DNA of 64,000 nt. Source: Leifsonia sp. ku-ls. Its GTDB lineage: Bacteria > Actinomycetota > Actinomycetes > Actinomycetales > Microbacteriaceae. The translations under genes were made by a program, and so were the position numbers. The stretch is taken from positions 62,001-126,000 of the forward strand of contig QKXI01000008.1 in NCBI GenBank assembly GCA_003367665.1, written 5' to 3'. This document shows positions 19,788 through 28,049 of the stretch, one piece after another. Numbering within the stretch: position 1 is the first letter of the stretch; every line of letters starts with the position of its first letter. Below the pieces are notes generated by a model, which was given only the letters and a program-made list of their open reading frames with translations, did not search any database and was not told the origin of the DNA.

Positions 19788-22700
19788 GTGTTCCTGCTCG
19801 ACGGTGTCATCGTCACGAGCGCCAGCGACCTCACCGAGGCGTCCAAGTGCGAGTTCGCCTTCCTGCGCACGCTCGACGTGAAACTGGGGCGCCTCGAGAA
19901 GACCGAGGAGATCGAAGACCCGATGTACGTGCGGTCGTCGCGCATGGGCGACGAGCACGAGCACCGCATCCTGCAGCGCTATCGCGAGCGCTTCGGTCGC
20001 GGCGTGGTCGAGATCGAGCGGCCGACGCAGCTCACCGCCGAGACCCTCGCGGAGGCCGTGCGGCGCACCTCCGAGGCGTTCGAGAGCGGGGCCGAGGTGG
20101 TGTTCCAGGCCACCTTCTTCGACGGGGCGTTCGTGGGGTTCGCCGACTTCGTCGTGCGCCTGCCCGACGGGCGCTACCGGGTGCAAGACTCCAAGCTTGC
20201 CCGCAGTGCCCGGGTGACGGCGCTGCTGCAGCTGGCGGCGTATGCCGAGCAGCTGCGGCGGATGGGCGTCGACGTCGACGACACGGTCGAGCTCCTGCTC
20301 GGCGACGGGTCGGTGAGCGAGCATCACCTCTCCGACATCGAGCCGGTGTACCGCAAGCGGCGCGCGCGGCTGCTCTCCATCATCGAGGAGCACGTGGCCG
20401 ACGACGGGCCGGTCGCCTGGGGCGACCTCCGCTTCACGGTCGACGGGCGCTGCGAAACCTGCGACGCCGAGGTGCAGGCGTCCCGCGATGTGCTGCTGGT
20501 CGCCGGCATGCGGGTGACGCAGCGCGAGCACCTGATCGCGGCGGGGCTCGGCACGATCGACGCGCTCGCCGCCTCGACCGGTCCGGTCGACGGCATCCCC
20601 GAGGGCACGCTGGAGGGTCTGCGCGAGCAGGCGCGGCTGCAGCTGGAGGCGGTCCCTGGCAGTCCGCCGCCCGTGCGGGTGTTCAACGCTCCGGTGCTCG
20701 CGGTGCTGCCGCATCCCGATCCCGGCGACATCTTCTTCGACTTCGAGGGCGACCCGCTGTACACCGAGGGCGCGGGGGAGCGCTGGAACCTCGACTACCT
20801 GTTCGGCCTGGTCGACCAGGACGAGAACTTCACGGCGTTCTGGGCGCACGACTTCGCGGCGGAGCGGGTGGCGCTGGAGGCGTTCCTCGCCTTCGTGCGC
20901 GAACGCCGGCAGGCGTACCCCGGGATGCACATCTACCACTACGCAGCCTATGAGCAGACGCACCTGCTGTCGCTCGCGGCCCGGCACGGCGTCGGTGAAG
21001 AAGAAGTGGACGGGCTGCTCCGCGACAGCGTCCTGGTCGACCTTTATCCGCTGGTCCGCAAGGCGGTGCGGGTCGGCTCGCGGTCGTACTCGATCAAGAA
21101 GCTCGAACCGCTCTACATGGGCGACCAGCTGCGCGAGAGCGATGTGACGACCGGCGCCGACTCGATCACCGAGTACGCCAATGCCCGCGACCTGATCGCG
21201 CTGGGCCGCCTCGACGAGGCGCAGCCCCTGCTCGACGACATCGGCGACTACAACCGCTACGACTGCGTCTCGACGCTCCGGCTCCGCGATTGGCTGCTGG
21301 CACGGGCGGCCGAGAACGGCATCCCGATCGGGGCGAGCCCTGTCGAGGAGAGCGAGGTGGCGCCCGACGAGTCGCCGCTGCGCGCGGGTCTGCTGGCGTT
21401 CGCGGGCGATCCGCTCGACCCGCACCGGAGCAGCGATCGGGAGGCCATGGCGTTGGCGGCGGCGGCCATCGACTTCCACCGGCGGGAGCAGAAGAGCTTC
21501 TGGCAGTCGCACTTCGCGCGCCTGATCCAGCCGATCGAGGAGTGGGGCGAGACGCGCGACGTCCTCGTGGTGGAGCGGGCGGTGGTCCTCCGCGACTGGT
21601 ACCTCGACGAAGGACAACGCGTCGAGCGGCGCGAGCTGCTGCTGTCCGGTCAGTGGGGCGCGGGCAGCGCGGTGCGCGTGAGCGAGCGCAGCGGTCCGTA
21701 CCTGCTGTACGAGTACCCCGGACCGTTCCGGCAGCCGCGCGCTCAGCCCGGCGCCCGGGCGGCGCGCACGGTCGCCGTCATCGAAGCACTCGACGACGGC
21801 TCCATCGTCGTGCGCGAGACCCTCCCGCCCGAGGTTCCGCCGTACGCAGACCTCCCGAGCGCTCTCACGCCTGCCGCGCCTCCGGATTCCCGGCGCCTCG
21901 GCGAGGCGATCCGCGAGTGGGGCACGGCCCTGCTCATCGCCCGTCATCACGACACGTGGCCGGTCGATGCCACGGTCGACCTGCTGCGGCGCACGCCGCC
22001 GCGCACCCGGTCCGGGGCTCTCGCGGCGGTGCTCGGTGGTGAGCGCGGGGGCGATGTATTCGAGGTCGATGAGCCCGGTGACGAGCCCGGCCGGAACGGG
22101 GGCGGCGACGGCGACGGCCGGATCGCCGCGGTCGTGGCCAGCCTGCTCGACCTCGACCGTTCGTACCTGGCGGTGCAGGGCCCTCCGGGCACGGGCAAGT
22201 CCTACCTGGGCGCGCACGTGATCGAACGCCTGGTGGCGGAGCACGGCTGGAAGATCGGCGTGGTGGCGCAGTCCCACGCGGTGGTCGAGAACCTGCTCGA
22301 CCGTGTCGTCGCCGCCGGGCTTGCCGCCGACCAGGTCGGCAAGGTGCCGAGCGGCGGCGCACGCGCCGACGACCCGGAAGCGCCGGACGGCGGCGCGGGA
22401 CACCGCTTCACGCCGCTGCCCGCGAACGGGCACCTCGAGTTCGCCGGCGTCAACGAGGGGCGCGGTTTCGTGCTGGGCGGCACGGCGTGGGACTTCGCCA
22501 ACGCCGCCCGCGTGCCGCGCGGCAGCCTCGACCTCCTCGTCGTCGACGAGGCCGGCCAGTTCTCACTCGCCTCCACCGTCGCGGTCGGCGTCGGGGCGAA
22601 GAACCTGCTGCTGCTAGGCGACCCGCAACAGCTGCCGCAGGTCAGCCAAGGGCGCCATCCGGAGCCGGTCGACGGGTCCGCGCTCGGCTGGATCAGCGAC

Positions 22701-23369
22701 GGCCACGACGTGCTGCCGCCCGAGCTCGGGTACTTCCTGTCGGAGACGCGGCGGATGCACCCCGCGCTCGCATCGGCGGTGTCGCAGCTGTCGTACGAGG
22801 GCAAGCTGCGCGCGCACGCCTGCGCCTCGGAACGGCTCCTGGCCGGGGTCGAGCCCGGCGTGCATCCCGTGCCCGTGCTGCACGTCGGCAACGCCACGGC
22901 GTCGCCGGAGGAGGCCGAGGCCGTCGTGGCGCTCGTCCGCGACCTGCTCGGCCGGTCGTGGAGCGACCCGGAGGCGGGCCGCGACGACCAGCCCCTGGGC
23001 GAGGACGACGTCATCGTCGTCACCCCGTACAACGCGCAGCTGGCGGAGGTGCGGGCGCTGCTCGACGCCGAGGGCTACCGGGGCGTCCGCGTCGGCACCG
23101 TGGACAAGTTCCAGGGCCAGGAGGCCGTCATCGCGATCGTCAGCCTAGCCGCTTCCTCGGCGGCGGACGTGCCGCGCGGCATGTCGTTCCTGCTGATGAA
23201 GAACCGGTTGAACGTCGCCATCTCGCGCGCCAAGTGGGCCGCCTACCTGGTGCACTCTCCCGAGCTGACCGAGTTCCTGCCCACCACCCCCGCCGGCGTG
23301 AGCGAGCTGAGCGGCTTCATCCGCCTGGTCGAACCCGTGGGGCGTCCGGCGGAAGTGCCGGTGGGGTGA
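19788..23369 (+). CDS. TM0106-family RecB-like nuclease / RNase H-like exonuclease / SF1B helicase
   Basis: A 1193-residue multidomain protein. Residues ~1-300: RecB-like (TM0106 family) nuclease, with the PD-(D/E)xK-type segment RYRVQDSKLARSARV. Residues ~310-500: RNase_H_2/DEDD exonuclease fold with IFFDFEGDPLY, IYHYAAYEQ and GDYNRYDC. Residues ~770-1190: Dna2/Upf1-like SF1 helicase with Walker A GPPGTGKSY (about 797), DEAGQFSLAS, GDPQQLPQVSQG, DKFQGQE and NVAISRAKWA. A role in DNA end processing or degradation is likely, but the pathway is not established for this family. GTG start with GAAAGGAGG. Not a single frameshift in 3.6 kb. Confidence 0.9.
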   Translation: MFLLDGVIVTSASDLTEASKCEFAFLRTLDVKLGRLEKTEEIEDPMYVRSSRMGDEHEHRILQRYRERFGRGVVEIERPTQLTAETLAEAVRRTSEAFESGAEVVFQATFFDGAFVGFADFVVRLPDGRYRVQDSKLARSARVTALLQLAAYAEQLRRMGVDVDDTVELLLGDGSVSEHHLSDIEPVYRKRRARLLSIIEEHVADDGPVAWGDLRFTVDGRCETCDAEVQASRDVLLVAGMRVTQREHLIAAGLGTIDALAASTGPVDGIPEGTLEGLREQARLQLEAVPGSPPPVRVFNAPVLAVLPHPDPGDIFFDFEGDPLYTEGAGERWNLDYLFGLVDQDENFTAFWAHDFAAERVALEAFLAFVRERRQAYPGMHIYHYAAYEQTHLLSLAARHGVGEEEVDGLLRDSVLVDLYPLVRKAVRVGSRSYSIKKLEPLYMGDQLRESDVTTGADSITEYANARDLIALGRLDEAQPLLDDIGDYNRYDCVSTLRLRDWLLARAAENGIPIGASPVEESEVAPDESPLRAGLLAFAGDPLDPHRSSDREAMALAAAAIDFHRREQKSFWQSHFARLIQPIEEWGETRDVLVVERAVVLRDWYLDEGQRVERRELLLSGQWGAGSAVRVSERSGPYLLYEYPGPFRQPRAQPGARAARTVAVIEALDDGSIVVRETLPPEVPPYADLPSALTPAAPPDSRRLGEAIREWGTALLIARHHDTWPVDATVDLLRRTPPRTRSGALAAVLGGERGGDVFEVDEPGDEPGRNGGGDGDGRIAAVVASLLDLDRSYLAVQGPPGTGKSYLGAHVIERLVAEHGWKIGVVAQSHAVVENLLDRVVAAGLAADQVGKVPSGGARADDPEAPDGGAGHRFTPLPANGHLEFAGVNEGRGFVLGGTAWDFANAARVPRGSLDLLVVDEAGQFSLASTVAVGVGAKNLLLLGDPQQLPQVSQGRHPEPVDGSALGWISDGHDVLPPELGYFLSETRRMHPALASAVSQLSYEGKLRAHACASERLLAGVEPGVHPVPVLHVGNATASPEEAEAVVALVRDLLGRSWSDPEAGRDDQPLGEDDVIVVTPYNAQLAEVRALLDAEGYRGVRVGTVDKFQGQEAVIAIVSLAASSAADVPRGMSFLLMKNRLNVAISRAKWAAYLVHSPELTEFLPTTPAGVSELSGFIRLVEPVGRPAEVPVG

Positions 23370-23412
23370 GCGGGATCTGACGCGGCGGCGCCCGCGATGT
23401 TACGCTCGTGCC

Positions 23413-23817
23413 GTGTCACCGGAGGAGCTGCAGACGCTCGCGCACCTGCGCCGCGCCCGGGACCTGATCGACCGCGACTACGCCAAGCCGCTCGACGTCC
23501 CGACGATGGCTGCGCGCGCCTTCATGTCGCCCGCGCACTTCTCTCGGCAATTCCGGGCGGCCTACGGCGAGACGCCCTACAGCTACCTGATGACGCGGCG
23601 GATCGAAAGGGCCATGGCCCTGCTGCGCGGCGGGATGAGCGTCACCGACGCGTGCATGGCTGTCGGCTGTACCTCGCTCGGCTCGTTCAGCTCCAAGTTC
23701 AGCGAGGTCGTCGGGATGACGCCGACCGAGTACCGCGCCCGCGAGCACGAGGCGGTGCGCGCGATGCCGGACTGCATCGCGAAGGAGCGGACCCGCCCGG
23801 TGCGCGTGCGGGCGTGA
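23413..23817 (+). CDS. AraC-family transcriptional regulator (HTH domain only)
   Basis: A 134-residue protein made almost entirely of the double-HTH AraC domain: MAARAFMSPAHFSRQFRAAY (first HTH) and ACMAVGCTSLGSFSSKFSEV with GMTPTEYRAREH (second HTH and signature). It lacks a separate ligand domain. TACGCT is 6 nt before the GTG, suggesting a leaderless mRNA. It is followed 94 bp later by a VOC protein gene; such AraC-VOC pairs are frequent, so the regulator may control it. Confidence 0.9.
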   Translation: MSPEELQTLAHLRRARDLIDRDYAKPLDVPTMAARAFMSPAHFSRQFRAAYGETPYSYLMTRRIERAMALLRGGMSVTDACMAVGCTSLGSFSSKFSEVVGMTPTEYRAREHEAVRAMPDCIAKERTRPVRVRA

Positions 23818-23911
23818 ACGGTCTCCGTCCACAGTCCGGGCACCCGACGGGTTCTCCACAGAAAGCAGTTTTGGAGAAGCGCCCGGTGGCCTCCCTTCCT
23901 AGAGTCGACTC

Positions 23912-24334
23912 ATGACCGTTTCACTCCAGTACTCGCAGATCACCGTCCTCGACCCAGAAGAGTCGCTCGCCTTCTACCGAGACGCGCTCGGCCTCGACGT
24001 CATCCAGGACGTCACCTCGGGCGACCACCGCTGGGTCACCCTCGGTGTGGCCGGCGACGACAACGCGGCCGTTGTGCTCAGCGACGCCTACGCGGGCCGG
24101 TCCCAGGCCGACGGCGACGCGCTCCAGCAGCTCGTCGTGAAGGGCGCCATGAGCCCGATCGTCTTCCGCAGCGACGACCTCGACGCCGCCTTCGAGCGTG
24201 TGCGCGCCGCGGGCGCCGAAGTCCTGCAGGAGCCGATCGACCAGCCCTGGGGTCCGCGCGACTGCGCCTTCCGCGACCCGTCCGGCAACATGGTCCGCAT
24301 CCTGCAGTCCAGCCCCGCGCAGCCGACCGCCTGA
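23912..24334 (+). CDS. VOC-family protein (glyoxalase/bleomycin-resistance fold)
   Basis: A 140-residue vicinal-oxygen-chelate protein: N-terminal beta-alpha-beta-beta-beta module QITVLDPEESLAFYRDALG, and C-terminal module ending DCAFRDPSGNMVRILQS, where the glutamate ligand seen in true glyoxalases is not obvious. Substrate unknown. TAGAGT lies 6 nt before the ATG (leaderless). Paired with the AraC regulator upstream and convergent with the sucrase/ferredoxin-like gene 9 bp away. Confidence 0.88.
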   Translation: MTVSLQYSQITVLDPEESLAFYRDALGLDVIQDVTSGDHRWVTLGVAGDDNAAVVLSDAYAGRSQADGDALQQLVVKGAMSPIVFRSDDLDAAFERVRAAGAEVLQEPIDQPWGPRDCAFRDPSGNMVRILQSSPAQPTA

Positions 24335-24343
24335 CGAGGCGGG

Positions 24344-25279
24344 TCAGCGCTCGGTGCGCGACACCAACACGGGCACGAACTCGCGCACCGGGTGGGCGAT
24401 GGTGGCCGAGCACGTGCTCAGCAGGGGAGCGGAGAGCCGTTCCCCGACCTCCACCGTCAGCCGCTCGTCGCCGTGCGCGAGCCGGACCGTCCAGCCGTGG
24501 GGGTGCGGCTGCTCCGACAGCACGCGGAACGCGTCGATCGCGTCGTCTCCCGTGCTGTCCCGGGCGAAGGCCTCGGCGGCCTGCGCGGCGGTGCTGAGCG
24601 AGGTCCGTCCGCGGAGCAGCTCGGGCACGACCCGGCCGTCCGCGTACCGTTCGACGATGGCCTCCGCTCGGGCGGCGTCCACGCGGCCGTACAGCAGGCC
24701 GTGCGGGAAGAGGACCATCGTCGCGGCGAACCGGTCGCCGCCGAGGTGGGAGCACTCCCAGGTGAGTTCCGGATGCCGGGCGGCCAGGGCCTCGACGACC
24801 GGACGCCCGTGCACGGCGCAGCACTGGTCGTGCCGGGCGTGCGTGCACACGGCGTAGATCGGCGCGTCGCTGGCCTCGCCGACGGACCCGTCCAGGGGCA
24901 GCTGCAGCAGCTCGACCGGATCGGAGACGCGACCCCACCGGATCTGCTCGCGGCCCGGCCGCGCGTCGACCAGCGCCCAGCGCCAGGAGGACTGCCCACG
25001 ACGCTCGGGCGCCCGCAGGCGGGTGCGCCGGATCGCGAGCGGACGGACCCCGGCCGCCTCCGCCCGCGCGACGATCCGCGCCCCGAGCGCCGGCTCGAGC
25101 TCGGACTCGAAGAACGCATGCCGCCCCCAGCCGGACTCCACCTCGACCAGCAGCCAGCGCTCCCCGGGGCCGGCGGTGCCGACCAGGGGGTCACCACGTT
25201 CCCGCGCGCGGTCGCTGCACGGCAACCACCCCGGCGCGCCGCCCGGGGCCGCCACCGTGTCGGTCGGCAGCCCGATCAC
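24344..25279 (-). CDS. Sucrase/ferredoxin-like protein
   Basis: A 311-residue protein of the sucrase/ferredoxin-like family, a thioredoxin-fold 2Fe-2S type domain. Likely cluster ligands are Cys in WLPCSDRARE, in CTHARHDQCCAVHGRPVVEA and in WECSHLGGDRFAATMVLFPH. The C-terminal half carries a further unassigned domain. The GTG start overlaps the stop of the oxygenase gene by 4 nt, so the two are translationally coupled. I infer that it could pass electrons to the iron-dependent oxygenase; nothing in the sequence proves this. It ends the three-gene minus-strand operon. Confidence 0.85.
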   Translation of the reverse strand: MIGLPTDTVAAPGGAPGWLPCSDRARERGDPLVGTAGPGERWLLVEVESGWGRHAFFESELEPALGARIVARAEAAGVRPLAIRRTRLRAPERRGQSSWRWALVDARPGREQIRWGRVSDPVELLQLPLDGSVGEASDAPIYAVCTHARHDQCCAVHGRPVVEALAARHPELTWECSHLGGDRFAATMVLFPHGLLYGRVDAARAEAIVERYADGRVVPELLRGRTSLSTAAQAAEAFARDSTGDDAIDAFRVLSEQPHPHGWTVRLAHGDERLTVEVGERLSAPLLSTCSATIAHPVREFVPVLVSRTER

Positions 25280-26712
25280 GTCGCCGACGCGGTCCCGAAG
25301 TCCGCGGTGGCGCTGCGCTCCCCGTCCGGCGAGCCGCCGCCTGCGTCCGCGGGGTCGCCGTCTGCGTCCGCCGAGTCGACCTCAGCCGCGCTCACGTCGG
25401 CGTCGGTTGCCGCGGACTGCGCCTCGGCCGTCCCGGCACCAGCCGCCGCCCGACGTCCGCCCTCGGCATCCGCCACCACCACGATCCCCTCGCGCAGCAG
25501 GCGCCGCGCCACCACCACCGCGGAGCGCTCGTCGAGCGGCAGCTCGCCGACCGCGACCGGGCGCCCAGAGAGCAGCGCGTTCACCGCCTCCCGCGCCGCG
25601 ATCGGCAGCGCAACCTTCTTCGTCGCGAGCCGCACCGTCACGGTCTCCACCTCGACCGTCACCTCTGCGTCGAGGCCGGGCCGAGCGACCACCAGCGTGT
25701 CGGGGTCCATGGCGTCCGCGGCGGCGAGCGTCGCGAGCGGGCGAACCGGCGCCGGCGGCGAGTCAGAGCGGCGTCGGCGTCGCAGCCGGTCGGCCACCGC
25801 GGCCGCGACCGCGTCGCGCGCGGACGGGTCCGCCAGGGACGCGATGAGCGCATCCAGCGTCTGCTCCACGACTGGGGCCACCTGGGACGGGTCGGCGGGA
25901 TCGAAGCCCAGGGGGAGCGACGCTCGCAGCTCCGCGATGTCCGCCGCGCGTGCCACCGCCTCCCGCACCACGTCCTGGCGGGTGTACGCGGCGACGCCGA
26001 TCGTCAGGTGCACCGACACCCCGCCCAGCGCCTCCGCCGAGTGGATCCAGCCCCGCGGCAGGTAGAGCGCGTCACCGGGTCGGAACGTCTCGTCGATGGT
26101 GGGCCGTTCCTGGGCCCGGGCCGCCACCGCCTCGCGGTGGTCGCTCCACGGCTGGTCGCGCAACGGGTCCACATGCACCGGCTCGTGGATGCGCCAGTGC
26201 TTCTCGCCCGCGATCTGCAGCACGAACACGTCGTGCACGTCGTAGTGCGGGTCGAAGCCGCGCGAAGACGCCGGCGTGATGTAGGCGTTCACCTGCGCCG
26301 GGTGGCCCAGCTCGGCCGCCAGCCGGCGGGAGAACGCGGCGATCGGCGGCCACGTGCGGTGGAGGCCCTGCAGCACGAGGGTCGCGCCGTCCGCGAACTC
26401 GGCCAGCACCTTCGCCGGGTCGAGTTGGTCGGCCACCTCCGCGCCAAAGCCGCCGGGGCCGGTGAAGCGGGCGGGCGGCAGGACCGTGCCCTCCTTCGCC
26501 ATCCGGACGAACGGGGTGCGCAGGGCGCGCGACGACACCAGGTCGTCGACCGCGTCCAGGCCGAACAGGTCCGAGAAGTCCTCGCCGAGCTCGGCGGCCC
26601 GGGTGAAGAGCGGCCGGTGCCCCCAGTGCTCGGCGGCGAACCGCTCGCGGCCGATCGGCACACAACGTGAAAGCGCGGGCCGGTCGCCCGGCCCGCGCCC
26701 GTCCGTCGCCAT
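25276..26712 (-). CDS. JmjC/cupin-type 2-oxoglutarate Fe(II) oxygenase, ribosomal-oxygenase-like
   Basis: A 478-residue protein of the YcfD/MINA/NO66 type. The Fe-binding triad is seen at H156 and D158 (FDPHYDVHDVFVLQIAG) and H224 (DALYLPRGWIHSAEALGG); N-terminal helices and a winged-helix-like region (about 290-430) follow the family plan. The last ~45 residues are Ala/Asp-rich and disordered. Relatives hydroxylate Arg or His of ribosomal proteins. The ATG at 26712 shares one base with the stop of the upstream 61-codon gene (TGATG), implying coupled translation, which points to that small repeat protein as a possible substrate. Longer upstream frames are shadows. Confidence 0.85.
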   Translation of the reverse strand: MATDGRGPGDRPALSRCVPIGRERFAAEHWGHRPLFTRAAELGEDFSDLFGLDAVDDLVSSRALRTPFVRMAKEGTVLPPARFTGPGGFGAEVADQLDPAKVLAEFADGATLVLQGLHRTWPPIAAFSRRLAAELGHPAQVNAYITPASSRGFDPHYDVHDVFVLQIAGEKHWRIHEPVHVDPLRDQPWSDHREAVAARAQERPTIDETFRPGDALYLPRGWIHSAEALGGVSVHLTIGVAAYTRQDVVREAVARAADIAELRASLPLGFDPADPSQVAPVVEQTLDALIASLADPSARDAVAAAVADRLRRRRRSDSPPAPVRPLATLAAADAMDPDTLVVARPGLDAEVTVEVETVTVRLATKKVALPIAAREAVNALLSGRPVAVGELPLDERSAVVVARRLLREGIVVVADAEGGRRAAAGAGTAEAQSAATDADVSAAEVDSADADGDPADAGGGSPDGERSATADFGTASAT

Positions 26713-26897
26713 CAAGCGGACCCGTCGGCTCCGCCGTCGTGGCCGCCGGGGTTCGCGCCGCCGTCGGCGGGGCCTTCGCCCGCGGCCGATCCGTCGGCTC
26801 CGCCGTCGTGGCCGCCGGGGTTCGCGCCGCCGTCCGCGGGGCCTTCGCCGCCGCCGGTCGCCTCGGTGCTGATGTCGTCGTCGTTGATGTCGCTCAT
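26712..26897 (-). CDS. Small Gly/Ala/Asp-rich repeat protein, candidate peptide substrate
   Basis: A 61-residue acidic peptide: a 16-residue leader-like MSDINDDDISTEATGG, then two copies of a 23-residue module (residues 17-39 and 40-61, the second lacking its last Ala). Each module is composed of GEGPADGG, ANPGGHDGG and ADGSAA and contains exactly one His and one Asn. No Cys, no aromatic residue, no transmembrane segment. GGGAGA lies upstream of the ATG at 26897. It overlaps the oxygenase start by one base and is first in the operon. Function unrecognised; short proteins of similar composition occur in related genera. Confidence 0.75.
   Translation of the reverse strand: MSDINDDDISTEATGGGEGPADGGANPGGHDGGADGSAAGEGPADGGANPGGHDGGADGSA
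26718..26849 (-). repeat. Two tandem 69-bp repeats in the small peptide gene
   Basis: The block from about 26718 and the block from about 26787 are offset by exactly 69 bp (23 codons) and nearly identical, keeping the coding frame. Synonymous differences are few, so the duplication is recent or under strong constraint. Confidence 0.85.
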
Positions 26898-27101
26898 GCC
26901 GTCTCCCGTCCTGACGGCGCTGGTCGCGCCGACAGGCCACACACTACGCGCGGCCCGTCGCGGTCGTAAGAGTCGCCGGGTGAACGGCGGCCGTCACATT
27001 TCGCAAGACGTTTTGACCGGTGTCGGCGGCCCGGGGGAGGCTGGTGGAGCCGCCACACCGTCCGTCGGCACCATCCCCCTTCACAAGAGAGAGGCACCGC
27101 C

Positions 27102-28049
27102 ATGTCCGACGCCACCCCGCCCGCCCCCGCCCTGCCGGAGAAGCCGAAGCGCTCGCGCACCGGCCTGATCGTCGGCCTCGGGATCGCCGTGGTCGCCGTC
27201 ATCGTGGCCGTCGTCCTCGTCGTCGTGAACCTCACAGGCAGCGGGTCCGCCACCGCGAAGACCGTGACCGTCAAGATCGGCACCACCGAGGCGTCCTCGC
27301 CGTACTGGAACGTGCTGAAGAAGGAAGCGGCGAAGGAGGGCATCGACATCCAGACGGTCAACTTCCGCGACTACACGCAGGCCAACCCGGCGCTCGCCGA
27401 CGGGCAGCTCGACCTCAACCTGTTCCAGCACCTCCAGTTCCTCGCGAACTACAACGTGCAGGCCAAGCAGAACCTCGTCCCGATCGGGTCGACCCTCGTC
27501 GTGCCGCTCCCGCTCTACTCCACCAAGCACAAGAGCCTCGCCGACATCCCGCAGGGGGCCAAGATCGCCATCCCGAACGACCCGACCAACCAGGCCCGCG
27601 CCCTGCTCGTGCTGCAGGAGGCCAAGCTGCTGAAGCTCAAGAACGGCGGAAGCAGCCTCGCCACCCCCGCCGACATCGACGCCGCCGCCTCGAAGGTCAC
27701 GGTCATCCCGGTGGACGCCGCCCAGACCGCCCCGGCCCTGAGCTCCGCCGATGGCGCGATCGTCAACAACAACTACGCCCTCACGGCCGGCATCGACCCG
27801 AAGTCGGCGCTGTTCCAGGACGACCCGAAGTCGAGCGCCGCCGAGCCGTACATCAACGCGTTCGTCGCCCGCGAGAAGGACAAGGACAACAAGACCTACC
27901 AGAAGATCGCGGAGCTGTACCACACCAAGGCCGTGACGGAGGCGGTGCTCGCGGAGTCGAAGAACACCGCCGTGATCGTCGACCGTCCTCAGTCCGACCT
28001 GATCGGCATCCTCGACGGGCTCGAGAAGACCATCCGGGCGGCCCAGTAG
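27102..28049 (+). CDS. metQ: MetQ/NlpA-type substrate-binding protein, membrane-anchored
   Basis: A 315-residue NlpA-family binding protein for a methionine ABC importer. The mature part starts near VKIGTTEASSPYWNVLKK; FRDYTQANPALADGQLDLNL and IPNDPTNQARAL are family signatures. Instead of a lipobox it has a Lys/Arg-rich N-terminus and one long transmembrane helix (about residues 21-44); there is no Cys in the protein, so it cannot be lipid-modified in the usual way. metN overlaps its stop by one base (TAGTG). Methionine as substrate is inferred from the MetN NIL domain. Confidence 0.9.
   Translation: MSDATPPAPALPEKPKRSRTGLIVGLGIAVVAVIVAVVLVVVNLTGSGSATAKTVTVKIGTTEASSPYWNVLKKEAAKEGIDIQTVNFRDYTQANPALADGQLDLNLFQHLQFLANYNVQAKQNLVPIGSTLVVPLPLYSTKHKSLADIPQGAKIAIPNDPTNQARALLVLQEAKLLKLKNGGSSLATPADIDAAASKVTVIPVDAAQTAPALSSADGAIVNNNYALTAGIDPKSALFQDDPKSSAAEPYINAFVAREKDKDNKTYQKIAELYHTKAVTEAVLAESKNTAVIVDRPQSDLIGILDGLEKTIRAAQ

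Noticed and set aside
19764-22433. An 889-codon minus-strand frame opposite the helicase gene
   Set aside because: Repetitive Arg/His/Val composition and no recognisable motif; a codon-bias shadow.
26898-27101. Riboswitch in front of metQNI
   Set aside because: Only a short GGCGGC/GCCGCC stem is visible; no conserved core recognised.
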